DNA from: an uncultured Oscillospiraceae bacterium
GTDB taxonomy: Bacteria; Bacillota; Clostridia; Oscillospirales; Oscillospiraceae
Length of the DNA: 64,000 bases
Direction: 5' to 3'
NCBI GenBank assembly: GCA_934655875.1
Contig: CAKUHB010000009.1
Coordinates: 16,414-80,413 of the forward strand
The number at the start of each line of letters is the position of its first letter. Position 1 is the stretch's first letter. Positions 55,593 through 63,229 of the stretch are shown in pieces. The notes under the pieces are model-generated. The model was not told the DNA's origin, ran no database searches, and worked only from the letters and a program-made list of their open reading frames with translations. The translations under genes were made by a program, and so were the position numbers.

Positions 55593-57964
55593 AGCTTCGC
55601 GTATGTCGTCCGGGCGATGATCTCATCCTGCAGATCGCGCGCCAGCTCTGTGAAATAAGCGGTATAGCCGGCCACGCGAACGGTGAGGCTCCGATACTGC
55701 TCCGGCGTCTTCTGCGCTTGCAGCAGCTCCTCCCGGCGCACAACATTAAACTGCACATGCAGGATATGGAGCGCGACCACAGCTCTGAGCATCGCCGCGA
55801 ATTTGTCGATATTTTCCTCCGTCTCGAAAAACTCAGGCAGGAATTTCATATTCAGGAGCGTCCCGTTGCTTCCGTTCACGGAGTTGACGGCAGCGACCGA
55901 CTGCAAAAGCGATGTCGGCCCGGATACATCGCGGCCATACATGGCGGACATGCCGCCATCGGCCAGCGGATCGCCCGCATGCCGGCCATCGGCAGACGCG
56001 CCGACGTTTTTGCCCATCGGAATATGCGCCGAGACCGTATAAAGTCCTGCATGATACGCGCCGCCGCGCGCATTGCGGAACAGCTTCAGGTTGTCCGCAA
56101 AGTAGCTGATCCACTTGTTGCCGATCTCATCAACCCACTTCACATGGTTCCCGTATTTTTCGACCTTATTGATGCAGGTCTGGCGAAGGATCTCCTGCCC
56201 GGCAAAGTCTGTCTGCAATGCGTGCAGCAGCTGCTCTCCGGAAACGGACTTCTGTTCATAGACCAGCTTTTTGATGACCGCCAGACTGTCGGCAATGTTG
56301 GCGACCTGGATCACCTGAATGCCGGACAGATTGTAATGCGCGCCGCCCGCCGTCACGTCGACGCCCTTTTCCGCGCAGTCATCGATCACGCAGGACAGCA
56401 GCGGCGACGGCAGAAACTCCGCGTGCATTTTATCGACACGGTCGCAGGCCCGGATCATGCGCACCATAAAGTAGTCGATCAGCCGCGCAAGCGCCTGCTC
56501 CAGCTCCTCATAGCTCTGATACGTGTCCAGCCCGCCGAAGTCCGGCGCCATCTGACGGCCCGTCAGCATGCACCGGCCATGGTTGATCGTCAGTTCCAGC
56601 GCCTTCAGCAGGTTGAACATCGCCGCGTCGCTCCAGCCAAGGTTATTCCCCATCGTCGTCAATTCCACGCAGCCGACGATTGCATAGTTCCGCGCGTCCT
56701 TTTCGCTGATTCCCTTCGACATCAGCGCGGGAATGACGCCCTCATCGTTGAAGATCTGCGGCATACCGCTGCCCATGCCGATGACGCGGACGCAGGCCCG
56801 CACGAACTGCGGGTCAGAGCCTGCAAAAAGTCTTGCCGACAGATTCGGCTGCGGCAGAAGCAGATGGGACTGCGCCTGCAAGAGCAGATAGCTCAGTTCA
56901 TTCGACGCATCCCGGCCCTTCTCGTCCTGTCCGCCGATCGCAACATTGAAGCCGATCGGGAAGCCGGCAAAATATTTTGCGCTGCCGGCGCTGCGCATAT
57001 AGACGATCTGGTTGAACTTTAAAAACAGCGACTCCAGCAGCTCCAGCGCCTGCGCCTGCGTCAGGCCGTTCTCCGCCGCGTCCTTTTGGTAATAGGGATA
57101 CAAATACTGATCCATCCTGCCAGGAGAAAACGACGAAGCGTTGGACTCCATCTGCAGGCAGACATACAAAAACCACAAGCACTGCACCGCTTCCCGGAAG
57201 CTCTGCGGCGCGCGCACGGAAAGCGCCGTGCAGACGTCCGCGATCTGCCGCAGATTCTCCTTTCGCGCAGGCTCCGGCTCGCTCTGCGCCATCTGCTGTG
57301 CAAGCGACGCGTAGCGCGCAATAAACCGGCATACCGCGCGAAGGCTGATGACTGTGCTTTCGTAAAAGACGTGCTTCTCCTCCGGCGCAGCCTGCAATCT
57401 TCGCTCCATATCGGCCAGAAGACCGGCAGGGCCCTTTTCCAGCCAGAGCTTTGTGTCCGGGCAGATATGTCCCTGCGCATGGTCTGTCTGGTTGATCTTC
57501 ACGACCTTGCCCATGTCGGAAAGCTCTTCGCCCATGCGCGCACACACGTGATCCTCCAGCGATTTGTCCTTCCAGAACGGGAGGATCTTCTCGCGGAACA
57601 GCCGGATATCCTCCGGCCGGATCTGAAACGCGTCCTGCGGACGCCGGTCGATGGTCTCCAGCTCCTTATCGACCCAGGAGATCCCGGCTTCCGGCGACAC
57701 GACGCCTCCGCGGACGCCTGCCGTCCGGTTGCCGACGATCAGCTCCTCCGGGTCGATCCGGATGGAGATATGATCCAGGGCCCGCTCGAGCGCGTGCGCC
57801 CGCTGGAGTGCGCGCGGCGCGTCCGGGTACTCCCGGTAGCTCTGCGTAATGAGCAGCGCCTGCTCCATGCTGACATATCGTTTTTCTTCCAGCATGCGTT
57901 TTTTCAGAGCTTCGATTCGCTCCGACTTCGGCAGGGTGCTGATATGTTCAAAATTCTGATTCAT
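55589..57964 (-). CDS. Glycyl radical enzyme 1 (PFL2/dehydratase-like)
   Basis: 791 residues. Catalytic Cys432 and Glu434 in V-G-C-V-E-L; C-terminal glycyl loop V-R-V-A-G-Y-T-A-Y-F with radical Gly766. The G-C-V-E pattern fits the diol/glycerol dehydratase, choline lyase and related eliminases rather than true pyruvate formate-lyase, which has Cys-Cys. Leu after the Glu replaces the Pro of glycerol/propanediol dehydratases, so the substrate differs or is uncertain. The enzyme works only anaerobically. It is directly followed by its activase and shares a locus with a transporter and kinase. No microcompartment genes are seen. Confidence 0.9.
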   Translation of the reverse strand: MNQNFEHISTLPKSERIEALKKRMLEEKRYVSMEQALLITQSYREYPDAPRALQRAHALERALDHISIRIDPEELIVGNRTAGVRGGVVSPEAGISWVDKELETIDRRPQDAFQIRPEDIRLFREKILPFWKDKSLEDHVCARMGEELSDMGKVVKINQTDHAQGHICPDTKLWLEKGPAGLLADMERRLQAAPEEKHVFYESTVISLRAVCRFIARYASLAQQMAQSEPEPARKENLRQIADVCTALSVRAPQSFREAVQCLWFLYVCLQMESNASSFSPGRMDQYLYPYYQKDAAENGLTQAQALELLESLFLKFNQIVYMRSAGSAKYFAGFPIGFNVAIGGQDEKGRDASNELSYLLLQAQSHLLLPQPNLSARLFAGSDPQFVRACVRVIGMGSGMPQIFNDEGVIPALMSKGISEKDARNYAIVGCVELTTMGNNLGWSDAAMFNLLKALELTINHGRCMLTGRQMAPDFGGLDTYQSYEELEQALARLIDYFMVRMIRACDRVDKMHAEFLPSPLLSCVIDDCAEKGVDVTAGGAHYNLSGIQVIQVANIADSLAVIKKLVYEQKSVSGEQLLHALQTDFAGQEILRQTCINKVEKYGNHVKWVDEIGNKWISYFADNLKLFRNARGGAYHAGLYTVSAHIPMGKNVGASADGRHAGDPLADGGMSAMYGRDVSGPTSLLQSVAAVNSVNGSNGTLLNMKFLPEFFETEENIDKFAAMLRAVVALHILHVQFNVVRREELLQAQKTPEQYRSLTVRVAGYTAYFTELARDLQDEIIARTTYAKL

Positions 57965-57978
57965 GCGAATGTCCTTTC

Positions 57979-58917
57979 TCAGCCGCCGATCCTGGCGTCG
58001 AGACCATTGTCAAGCAAAAGGCCCTGCAGCTCGGCGACACGCTCCTTTGAAAGCTCATACGGCGGTTCATAGCCGTATTCCGTTCCGATCCGCTCACATT
58101 TGGATTTTCCGGCGGAATGGTACGGCAGCAGATCTACGCGACTGACCGACGGCATGTTTTGCTTCAGATAGGCGGCAAGCGCCGCCGCGTTTTCGTCCGA
58201 GTCGTTGAACCCCGGGATCACCGGCCAGCGGACGACCATCTCCGGAACGAGCGGCGCCGCTTTGGCTGCATTCTCCAGGATCAGCTCATTGCCGACGCCG
58301 GTATATTTCTTATGCAGGGTAGAATCCATATTCTTGAAGTCGAACAGCAGCTGGTCGACCTGCCGGACAATGGGTTCAAATCGCTCCCATTTGCAGAAGC
58401 CCGTCGTTTCCACCGCCGTATGAATGCCTGCCGCACGGCACAGTGTGAGGATCGCCGCCGAAAACTCCGGCTGCGCGCTCATTTCTCCGCCGGAGAGCGT
58501 AACGCCGCCGCCGGAGTTCCGGTAAAACACCTGATCCCGCTTCACCGCTTCAAATACTTCACCAGCTGTCATCCGTTTGCCGTAGGCCACGCGCGCATCG
58601 TAAAGACAGACGTCTACGCATTTCAGGCAGCCTGTGCAGTGCTCCCAGTCGACCCGGTGTTCCCGCAGGAACACCGCGCCGTTCGGGCAAACCTCTGCGC
58701 ATTTTTTGCAAAATGCGCACTTATCTGCAAACAGGCCGACCTGCGGGCCGGGCCGGTTGGACTCCGGATTGGCGCACCATGCACAGTGCAGCGGGCAGCC
58801 CTTCAAAAAGACGACCGTCCGGATGCCGCGCCCATCATGCAGGCTGAAGCGTTCAATGTCAAAGACTGTTCCGCTGATCTCACGCGCTGCGCGCAGCTGT
58901 TCGTTTGTATATTCCAT
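57979..58917 (-). CDS. Glycyl-radical enzyme activating enzyme (radical SAM) 2
   Basis: 312 residues from ATG 58917 (GGAGAG upstream); a TTG further up is possible. C41-x3-C45-x2-C48 (GCPLHCAWC) binds the SAM cluster; CAFCKKCAEVCP and CTGCLKCVDVC are two extra Fe-S clusters; GGVTLSGGE is the SAM site. It lies between the two glycyl radical enzyme genes and should activate the second one, encoded just upstream. Confidence 0.93.
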   Translation of the reverse strand: MEYTNEQLRAAREISGTVFDIERFSLHDGRGIRTVVFLKGCPLHCAWCANPESNRPGPQVGLFADKCAFCKKCAEVCPNGAVFLREHRVDWEHCTGCLKCVDVCLYDARVAYGKRMTAGEVFEAVKRDQVFYRNSGGGVTLSGGEMSAQPEFSAAILTLCRAAGIHTAVETTGFCKWERFEPIVRQVDQLLFDFKNMDSTLHKKYTGVGNELILENAAKAAPLVPEMVVRWPVIPGFNDSDENAAALAAYLKQNMPSVSRVDLLPYHSAGKSKCERIGTEYGYEPPYELSKERVAELQGLLLDNGLDARIGG

Positions 58918-58952
58918 GAAACTCTCCAATCGTAGCGTGTTGGATGGGCAGA

Positions 58953-61250
58953 TCAAATGTTGTGCTCCGTTCTGCGCATGTATTCATCCTGCTGTTCCTT
59001 TGCCAGCTGAACGAAATAGACCGTCAGTCCGCCGAGTCTGACACGCAGGGACATGTATTTCTCCGGCTCCTGCTGTGCCTTCTTGAGCGTCTCCAGATCG
59101 ACCTTGGTGATCGTCATGATGTTGCCGCCGAGATCGCGGAACGACTGAATAAAGCTGGAGAGCACGTCCGCACATTCCTGCTTGCTGTGCTTGTTGAAGC
59201 TGACGCGCAGGTCGATGGGGCAGCCGTTATTGAGTCTGGAAAGATCCGTTTTGGTCGAAGAAAGCACAACGGCGGTAATGCCCTGCTTGTCTCTGCCGAC
59301 GGCGGGAGAATAGTTGCTGGAGAACGCTTCGTGCGCCACGCGGCCATCAAACGACGCCCACGCGTGCTTGCCGAAACGCGGATAATTCTCAAAGGTCGCA
59401 ACGCCGGCTGTGACCAGGATCCAGTCGATCTTGCTGTTCCAGTAATCGGCGCGGTCGCAGAAGTCCTTGAAGAAGCGCTCCAGGATCTCGTCCGCTGCCG
59501 GATCGTCGTTGCCATACTTCGGGGTGCGGTTCAGGCAGTACTGCCGCAGATCCTCATGACCCGCCCAGTCATTCTTCAGAATCTCAACAGCTTCGCGCAG
59601 CGTGACCTTCTTTTCTTCATAAACCACCCGCTTGATGGCGCTGAGCGAGTCGATGCAGTGGGACACGCCGGTCGCCATCAGGGAATAGAAGCGATATCTC
59701 GCGCCGCGGTCTGTCATGTCGCGGTGGTTTTCAATGCAGTCGCAGACCATCGTGGACAGGAAGGGCTCCGGCGCGATTTTGTGCACCTCACTGTAATACC
59801 GGAGCTTATTTTGCAGCGCGCCGTCGATGCGGTTCTGAACCTCCGCCCAGTACGCTTCGTAGAACTTGTCGAACGTGTCGAGCTTGTCAAGCGCGTCCTC
59901 GCCGAAGTCAATGCCGATCTTCTTGCCGGTGCTCATGGAGCAGCCGCGGTTAAACAGCGCTTCCATGCAGGGCATAAGCTCGATATGTCCGTAGCTGTAT
60001 TCTGTCTTTCCGTAGATCAGAACCTCCCAGCAGCCGTCGCTGGAATAGTCCCATGCATCCTCCTCCGGGATGCCCAGCCGCTCGATCATGCCCTTGCAGA
60101 TCACGTCGTCATTGAAAATGACCGGCTGCGCGCCGCCGTCGCAGAGCTCCGCGCTGATAAAGTCGAGCCACTGCTTCGGAGAATCCTTGTGGATACGCGC
60201 ACTGATCATCGGGCTGATCAGCTCCAGCTCGTTGATGCTCTTGAGCAGCATATAGCTCAGCTCGTTCGTCTTATCCTTGCCGTCCGGGCCAAGGCCGCTG
60301 ACCGTAGCGCTTTGCAGCCAATGGTTCGCCGACTGGCCGAAGTTATAATCGGCATCGTTTTCCATGTCGAACGTCGTCGTGGGCTCGTTGGGATCGCCGC
60401 CCTGCGACCAGTCGCCAAAGGTCAGGTGGTTCTCCATGTATTTTTTCTCGAACTGCATCCGCTCGTTGAACTTGATCCAGAACGACCCGATGAGATCCAT
60501 GGCCCATTCCTGCGTCATCTGGCCTTTTTTCACGTCCGCTTCATAATACGGCCACAGGTACTGGTCGATCCGGCCGAGCGGCGTATAGGTCAGCGTGCTG
60601 TGCAGCAGCATATGCACAAACCAGCAGCTCTGCAGCGCTTCATGGAAGGTCTCGGCCGGGTGCATCGGAACCTTACGGCAGATCCGGCTGATCTCCAGAA
60701 GCTCTGCTTTGCGCGTCTCGTCCTGCTCTTCCTCGGCTGCCTTGGCCGTAAGCTCGGCATAGCGGGCCGGTACATTGCAGGCGGCTTCCAGGCAGTAGCG
60801 CGCAGATTCCAGGAAATCAATGCCCTCCTGATCGGACGGATCGATGGTCTTCAGCTGCGCGTCAATATCTGCAATAATCCCGTAATAGCCCTTGGAGAGA
60901 ACCTTCGGATAATACGGCAGATGGTGTCCCCAGACAGATTTGCGATCCAGCGAGATCTTGGCGAAGTATTCCGCTTCCTCGTCCGTCTCATATTTCGGGA
61001 ACGTATGGCCAAATCCAACGGAGGACATGGTCGTCGTACCCACGATCAGCTCGCCCGCCTTCAGATCGATCGGCATTTCCTTGCAGACCTTTTCAAAAGC
61101 CAGCGCCTTACGCATCGTCATCGGCTTTTCCGCCGCGCCGGGCTGGTCGAGGATCGTCAGATCATCGCCCCACCACTTTTTCGGCTCAAAAAAACCACGA
61201 AACAGCTGCTCTTTCAGCTGCGACAATCTTTTAGAAAGTTCTTTGCTCAT
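58953..61250 (-). CDS. Glycyl radical enzyme 2, unusual active-site signature
   Basis: 765 residues. Candidate catalytic Cys407 and Glu409 in S-D-G-C-W-E-V-L; C-terminal loop V-R-L-G-G-L-T-V-Y-F with candidate radical Gly741. Both motifs are altered from the usual G-C-V-E and R-V-x-G-Y, yet every required residue is present and an activase follows. It is clearly a paralogue of the neighbouring enzyme but highly divergent. Decarboxylases, dehydratases and C-S or C-N lyases all exist in this fold; I cannot choose. First gene of the minus-strand locus. Start ATG 61250 behind AGGAGGAAC. Confidence 0.9.
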   Translation of the reverse strand: MSKELSKRLSQLKEQLFRGFFEPKKWWGDDLTILDQPGAAEKPMTMRKALAFEKVCKEMPIDLKAGELIVGTTTMSSVGFGHTFPKYETDEEAEYFAKISLDRKSVWGHHLPYYPKVLSKGYYGIIADIDAQLKTIDPSDQEGIDFLESARYCLEAACNVPARYAELTAKAAEEEQDETRKAELLEISRICRKVPMHPAETFHEALQSCWFVHMLLHSTLTYTPLGRIDQYLWPYYEADVKKGQMTQEWAMDLIGSFWIKFNERMQFEKKYMENHLTFGDWSQGGDPNEPTTTFDMENDADYNFGQSANHWLQSATVSGLGPDGKDKTNELSYMLLKSINELELISPMISARIHKDSPKQWLDFISAELCDGGAQPVIFNDDVICKGMIERLGIPEEDAWDYSSDGCWEVLIYGKTEYSYGHIELMPCMEALFNRGCSMSTGKKIGIDFGEDALDKLDTFDKFYEAYWAEVQNRIDGALQNKLRYYSEVHKIAPEPFLSTMVCDCIENHRDMTDRGARYRFYSLMATGVSHCIDSLSAIKRVVYEEKKVTLREAVEILKNDWAGHEDLRQYCLNRTPKYGNDDPAADEILERFFKDFCDRADYWNSKIDWILVTAGVATFENYPRFGKHAWASFDGRVAHEAFSSNYSPAVGRDKQGITAVVLSSTKTDLSRLNNGCPIDLRVSFNKHSKQECADVLSSFIQSFRDLGGNIMTITKVDLETLKKAQQEPEKYMSLRVRLGGLTVYFVQLAKEQQDEYMRRTEHNI

Positions 61251-61324
61251 CTTTGTTCCTCCTGTGTAAAAAACCTGTTATTCTGTACGAAATACAAACC
61301 TTTGGCACGCCGGTTTTCATTTAT

Positions 61325-61385
61325 ATTTTACCATTGTCGAATCACCGAAGAGTACCCATAATCCCGCCCTCAAGGTGGACAAATC
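61325..61385 (-). promoter_or_regulatory. Promoter of the glycyl radical enzyme operon with 14-bp box
   Basis: Minus strand: extended -10 TGGTAAAAT (61325-61333) and the box GATTTGTCCACCTT (61372-61385), 38 bp apart; the transporter promoter has the same two elements 37 bp apart. The box is also about 105 bp upstream of the divergent MFS start. Confidence 0.65.
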
Positions 61386-61489
61386 GATCATTCCGCCATG
61401 GAACGCTGGCGAAAAAAATAAATCTATGTTATCTTCAGCATGCAGAAAGACTCATTGTAAAATACCACAAAAAAGGGGGAAAAAGACCC

Positions 61490-62689
61490 ATGAAGCTATC
61501 GTACAAACATACAAAAATATGCTGTTATCTGGCATATTTCACGCAGGCATCCGTAATAACCTTCCTGCCGCTGCTGTTTATGATCTTCTACACAAAATAC
61601 GGTCTGCCGTATGCGCAGCTTGGACTTTTGGTCACAGTCAATTTCGCCGTACAGATGACTGTGGACGTGACTGCTTTCCGCATGGTCGATCAGATCGGGT
61701 ACCGGAAGTCTCTGCTGCTGGCCTGCTCGCTGTGTTTTATCGGCTTCACCATGATCAGCGTCCTGCCGAACCTCATGTCCAATACGTTTGCCGCGCTCTG
61801 CATTGCGGTCATCACGTATTCTGCCGGCGGCGCGCTCATTGACATTGTTGCCAATCCCCTTCTCAACGCTCTGCCGATCGTCAATCCGGAACGCAAGGCC
61901 ATGGAGCTGAGCATGCTGCATGCGGTGTTCTGCTGGAGCCAGGTCATTCTGATCGTCGGCACGACGCTTTTGCTGCGCGTACTCGGCAGCGGTCTCTGGT
62001 GGATCCCGCCGCTCGTTCTGGCGCTGGTGCCCCTTGTGAATTTCGGTCTTCTTCTGGCCGTTCCGGTTCCTGCCGCTGTTTCCAAGGAGGAGCGGATCAC
62101 GCTGCGCGGTCTTTTCTCCAGCAAGCTCTTTATTATGATGTGCGTCGGCATGGCCTGCGCGGGCGGCATTGAGCTTGTCATGGCGCAGTGGGCGTCGAGC
62201 TTTGCCGAAAGCGCGCTGCATCTGAGCAAGACCGCAGGTGATCTGGTCGGCCCGTGCATGTTTGCCCTGATGATGGGCGTCGGCCGCACCATCTACGGCG
62301 TCTGGGGCGATCGGATCAATCTGATCAACGCCATGATCCTCGGCGGCTTTGGCGCTGTCGCCTGCTATCTGATGGTCAGTCTCTCCTATAACCCCATCGT
62401 TGATATCGTCGGCTGCGCAATGACTGGTCTTTGCGTCAGCTTCATGTGGCCCGGTATCATGAGTGTCTGTGCGGCGGATCTTCCGACCGGCGGCGCGGGC
62501 ATGTTTGCCGTGCTTGCAGTCTTCGGCGATTCCGGCGGCAGTCTGGGCCCCGTGATCGCCGGTTGGATCGCGGACCGAAACGGCGGCAATCTGCATACAG
62601 GGCTTCTGTTCGGTCTTGTCTATTGCGCGATCGTACTGGTCTTCCTGTTCCACTACAAGCTCCGCTATGCGGGAAAGAAACCCGCTTGA
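61490..62689 (+). CDS. Major facilitator superfamily transporter
   Basis: 399 residues from ATG 61490 (GGGGGAAAAAG upstream). Twelve predicted helices. The loop after helix 2 has F-R-M-V-D-Q-I-G-Y-R-K-S, a degenerate form of the MFS D-R-x-G-R-R motif; I-Y-G-V-W-G-D-R appears at the second-half counterpart. It resembles sugar/fucose-permease-type MFS proteins in helix pattern. It is divergent from the glycyl radical operon, so it may import the substrate or export the product. Confidence 0.88.
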   Translation: MKLSYKHTKICCYLAYFTQASVITFLPLLFMIFYTKYGLPYAQLGLLVTVNFAVQMTVDVTAFRMVDQIGYRKSLLLACSLCFIGFTMISVLPNLMSNTFAALCIAVITYSAGGALIDIVANPLLNALPIVNPERKAMELSMLHAVFCWSQVILIVGTTLLLRVLGSGLWWIPPLVLALVPLVNFGLLLAVPVPAAVSKEERITLRGLFSSKLFIMMCVGMACAGGIELVMAQWASSFAESALHLSKTAGDLVGPCMFALMMGVGRTIYGVWGDRINLINAMILGGFGAVACYLMVSLSYNPIVDIVGCAMTGLCVSFMWPGIMSVCAADLPTGGAGMFAVLAVFGDSGGSLGPVIAGWIADRNGGNLHTGLLFGLVYCAIVLVFLFHYKLRYAGKKPA

Positions 62690-62697
62690 ATCCATAC

Positions 62698-62737
62698 AAA
62701 AACCGGCAGACATCCGAACGGATGTCTGCCGGTTTTT
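62698..62737. terminator. Bidirectional terminator between MFS gene and spoVT fragment
   Basis: 19-bp perfect stem AAAAACCGGCAGACATCCG, two-base loop, complement ending TTTTT. Confidence 0.9.
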
Positions 62738-62776
62738 CAGCATATTGAGTCGATCGCGCAGCGGCCTCGTCTGCTT

Positions 62777-63229
62777 TCAGCTCTCCATCTGGCGGCCAAG
62801 GAAGCCGGCTACGGTCTGCACGAGCTTCTGCTCGCCCTCGCCAAGCTCCGGTGCGCCGTCCTCCAGCAGAAGCAGCACGCAGCCCATCAGATCGCCCTCC
62901 GCCGTGATCGGCGCAGCTGCGCCGATGTGGTAGCGGTCGGCGCTGTCCGTCGGATGGAGCGGCAGATCGCCGGTCTGATAGCGGTAGCCGCGCCGCAGCT
63001 CCATCAGCTGCTCCAGCTCCTGCGAGCAGCGCTTGTCCAGAAGCTCGCGCTTCTGTGCGCCGTGCACGGCAATGATCGTGTCCCGGTCGCAGATCGCCGC
63101 GATGTGTCCGGTGTTCTTCCCGATCGACTCGCAGATCTGCCCCGCAAAATCCCCAAGATCCCCCATCGGCGAATACTTCTTGAAGATCACCTCGCCGTCC
63201 TTCTCCGTATAAATCTCCAACGGGTCGCC
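62777..63229 (-). pseudogene. spoVT: 3' part of spoVT, separated from its AbrB-coding 5' part
   Basis: 150 codons matching SpoVT from its G-D-P-L-E-I strand through the GAF domain to the stop. No AbrB DNA-binding part and no plausible separate start precede it. SpoVT is a forespore regulator needed for normal spore coats and germination, so the split suggests either a rearranging gene restored by excision or an inactivated one. Confidence 0.75.

Noticed and set aside
55589..57964. Pyruvate formate-lyase
   Set aside because: The catalytic pair Cys-Cys of PFL is absent; the motif is G-C-V-E, as in dehydratase/lyase-type glycyl radical enzymes.
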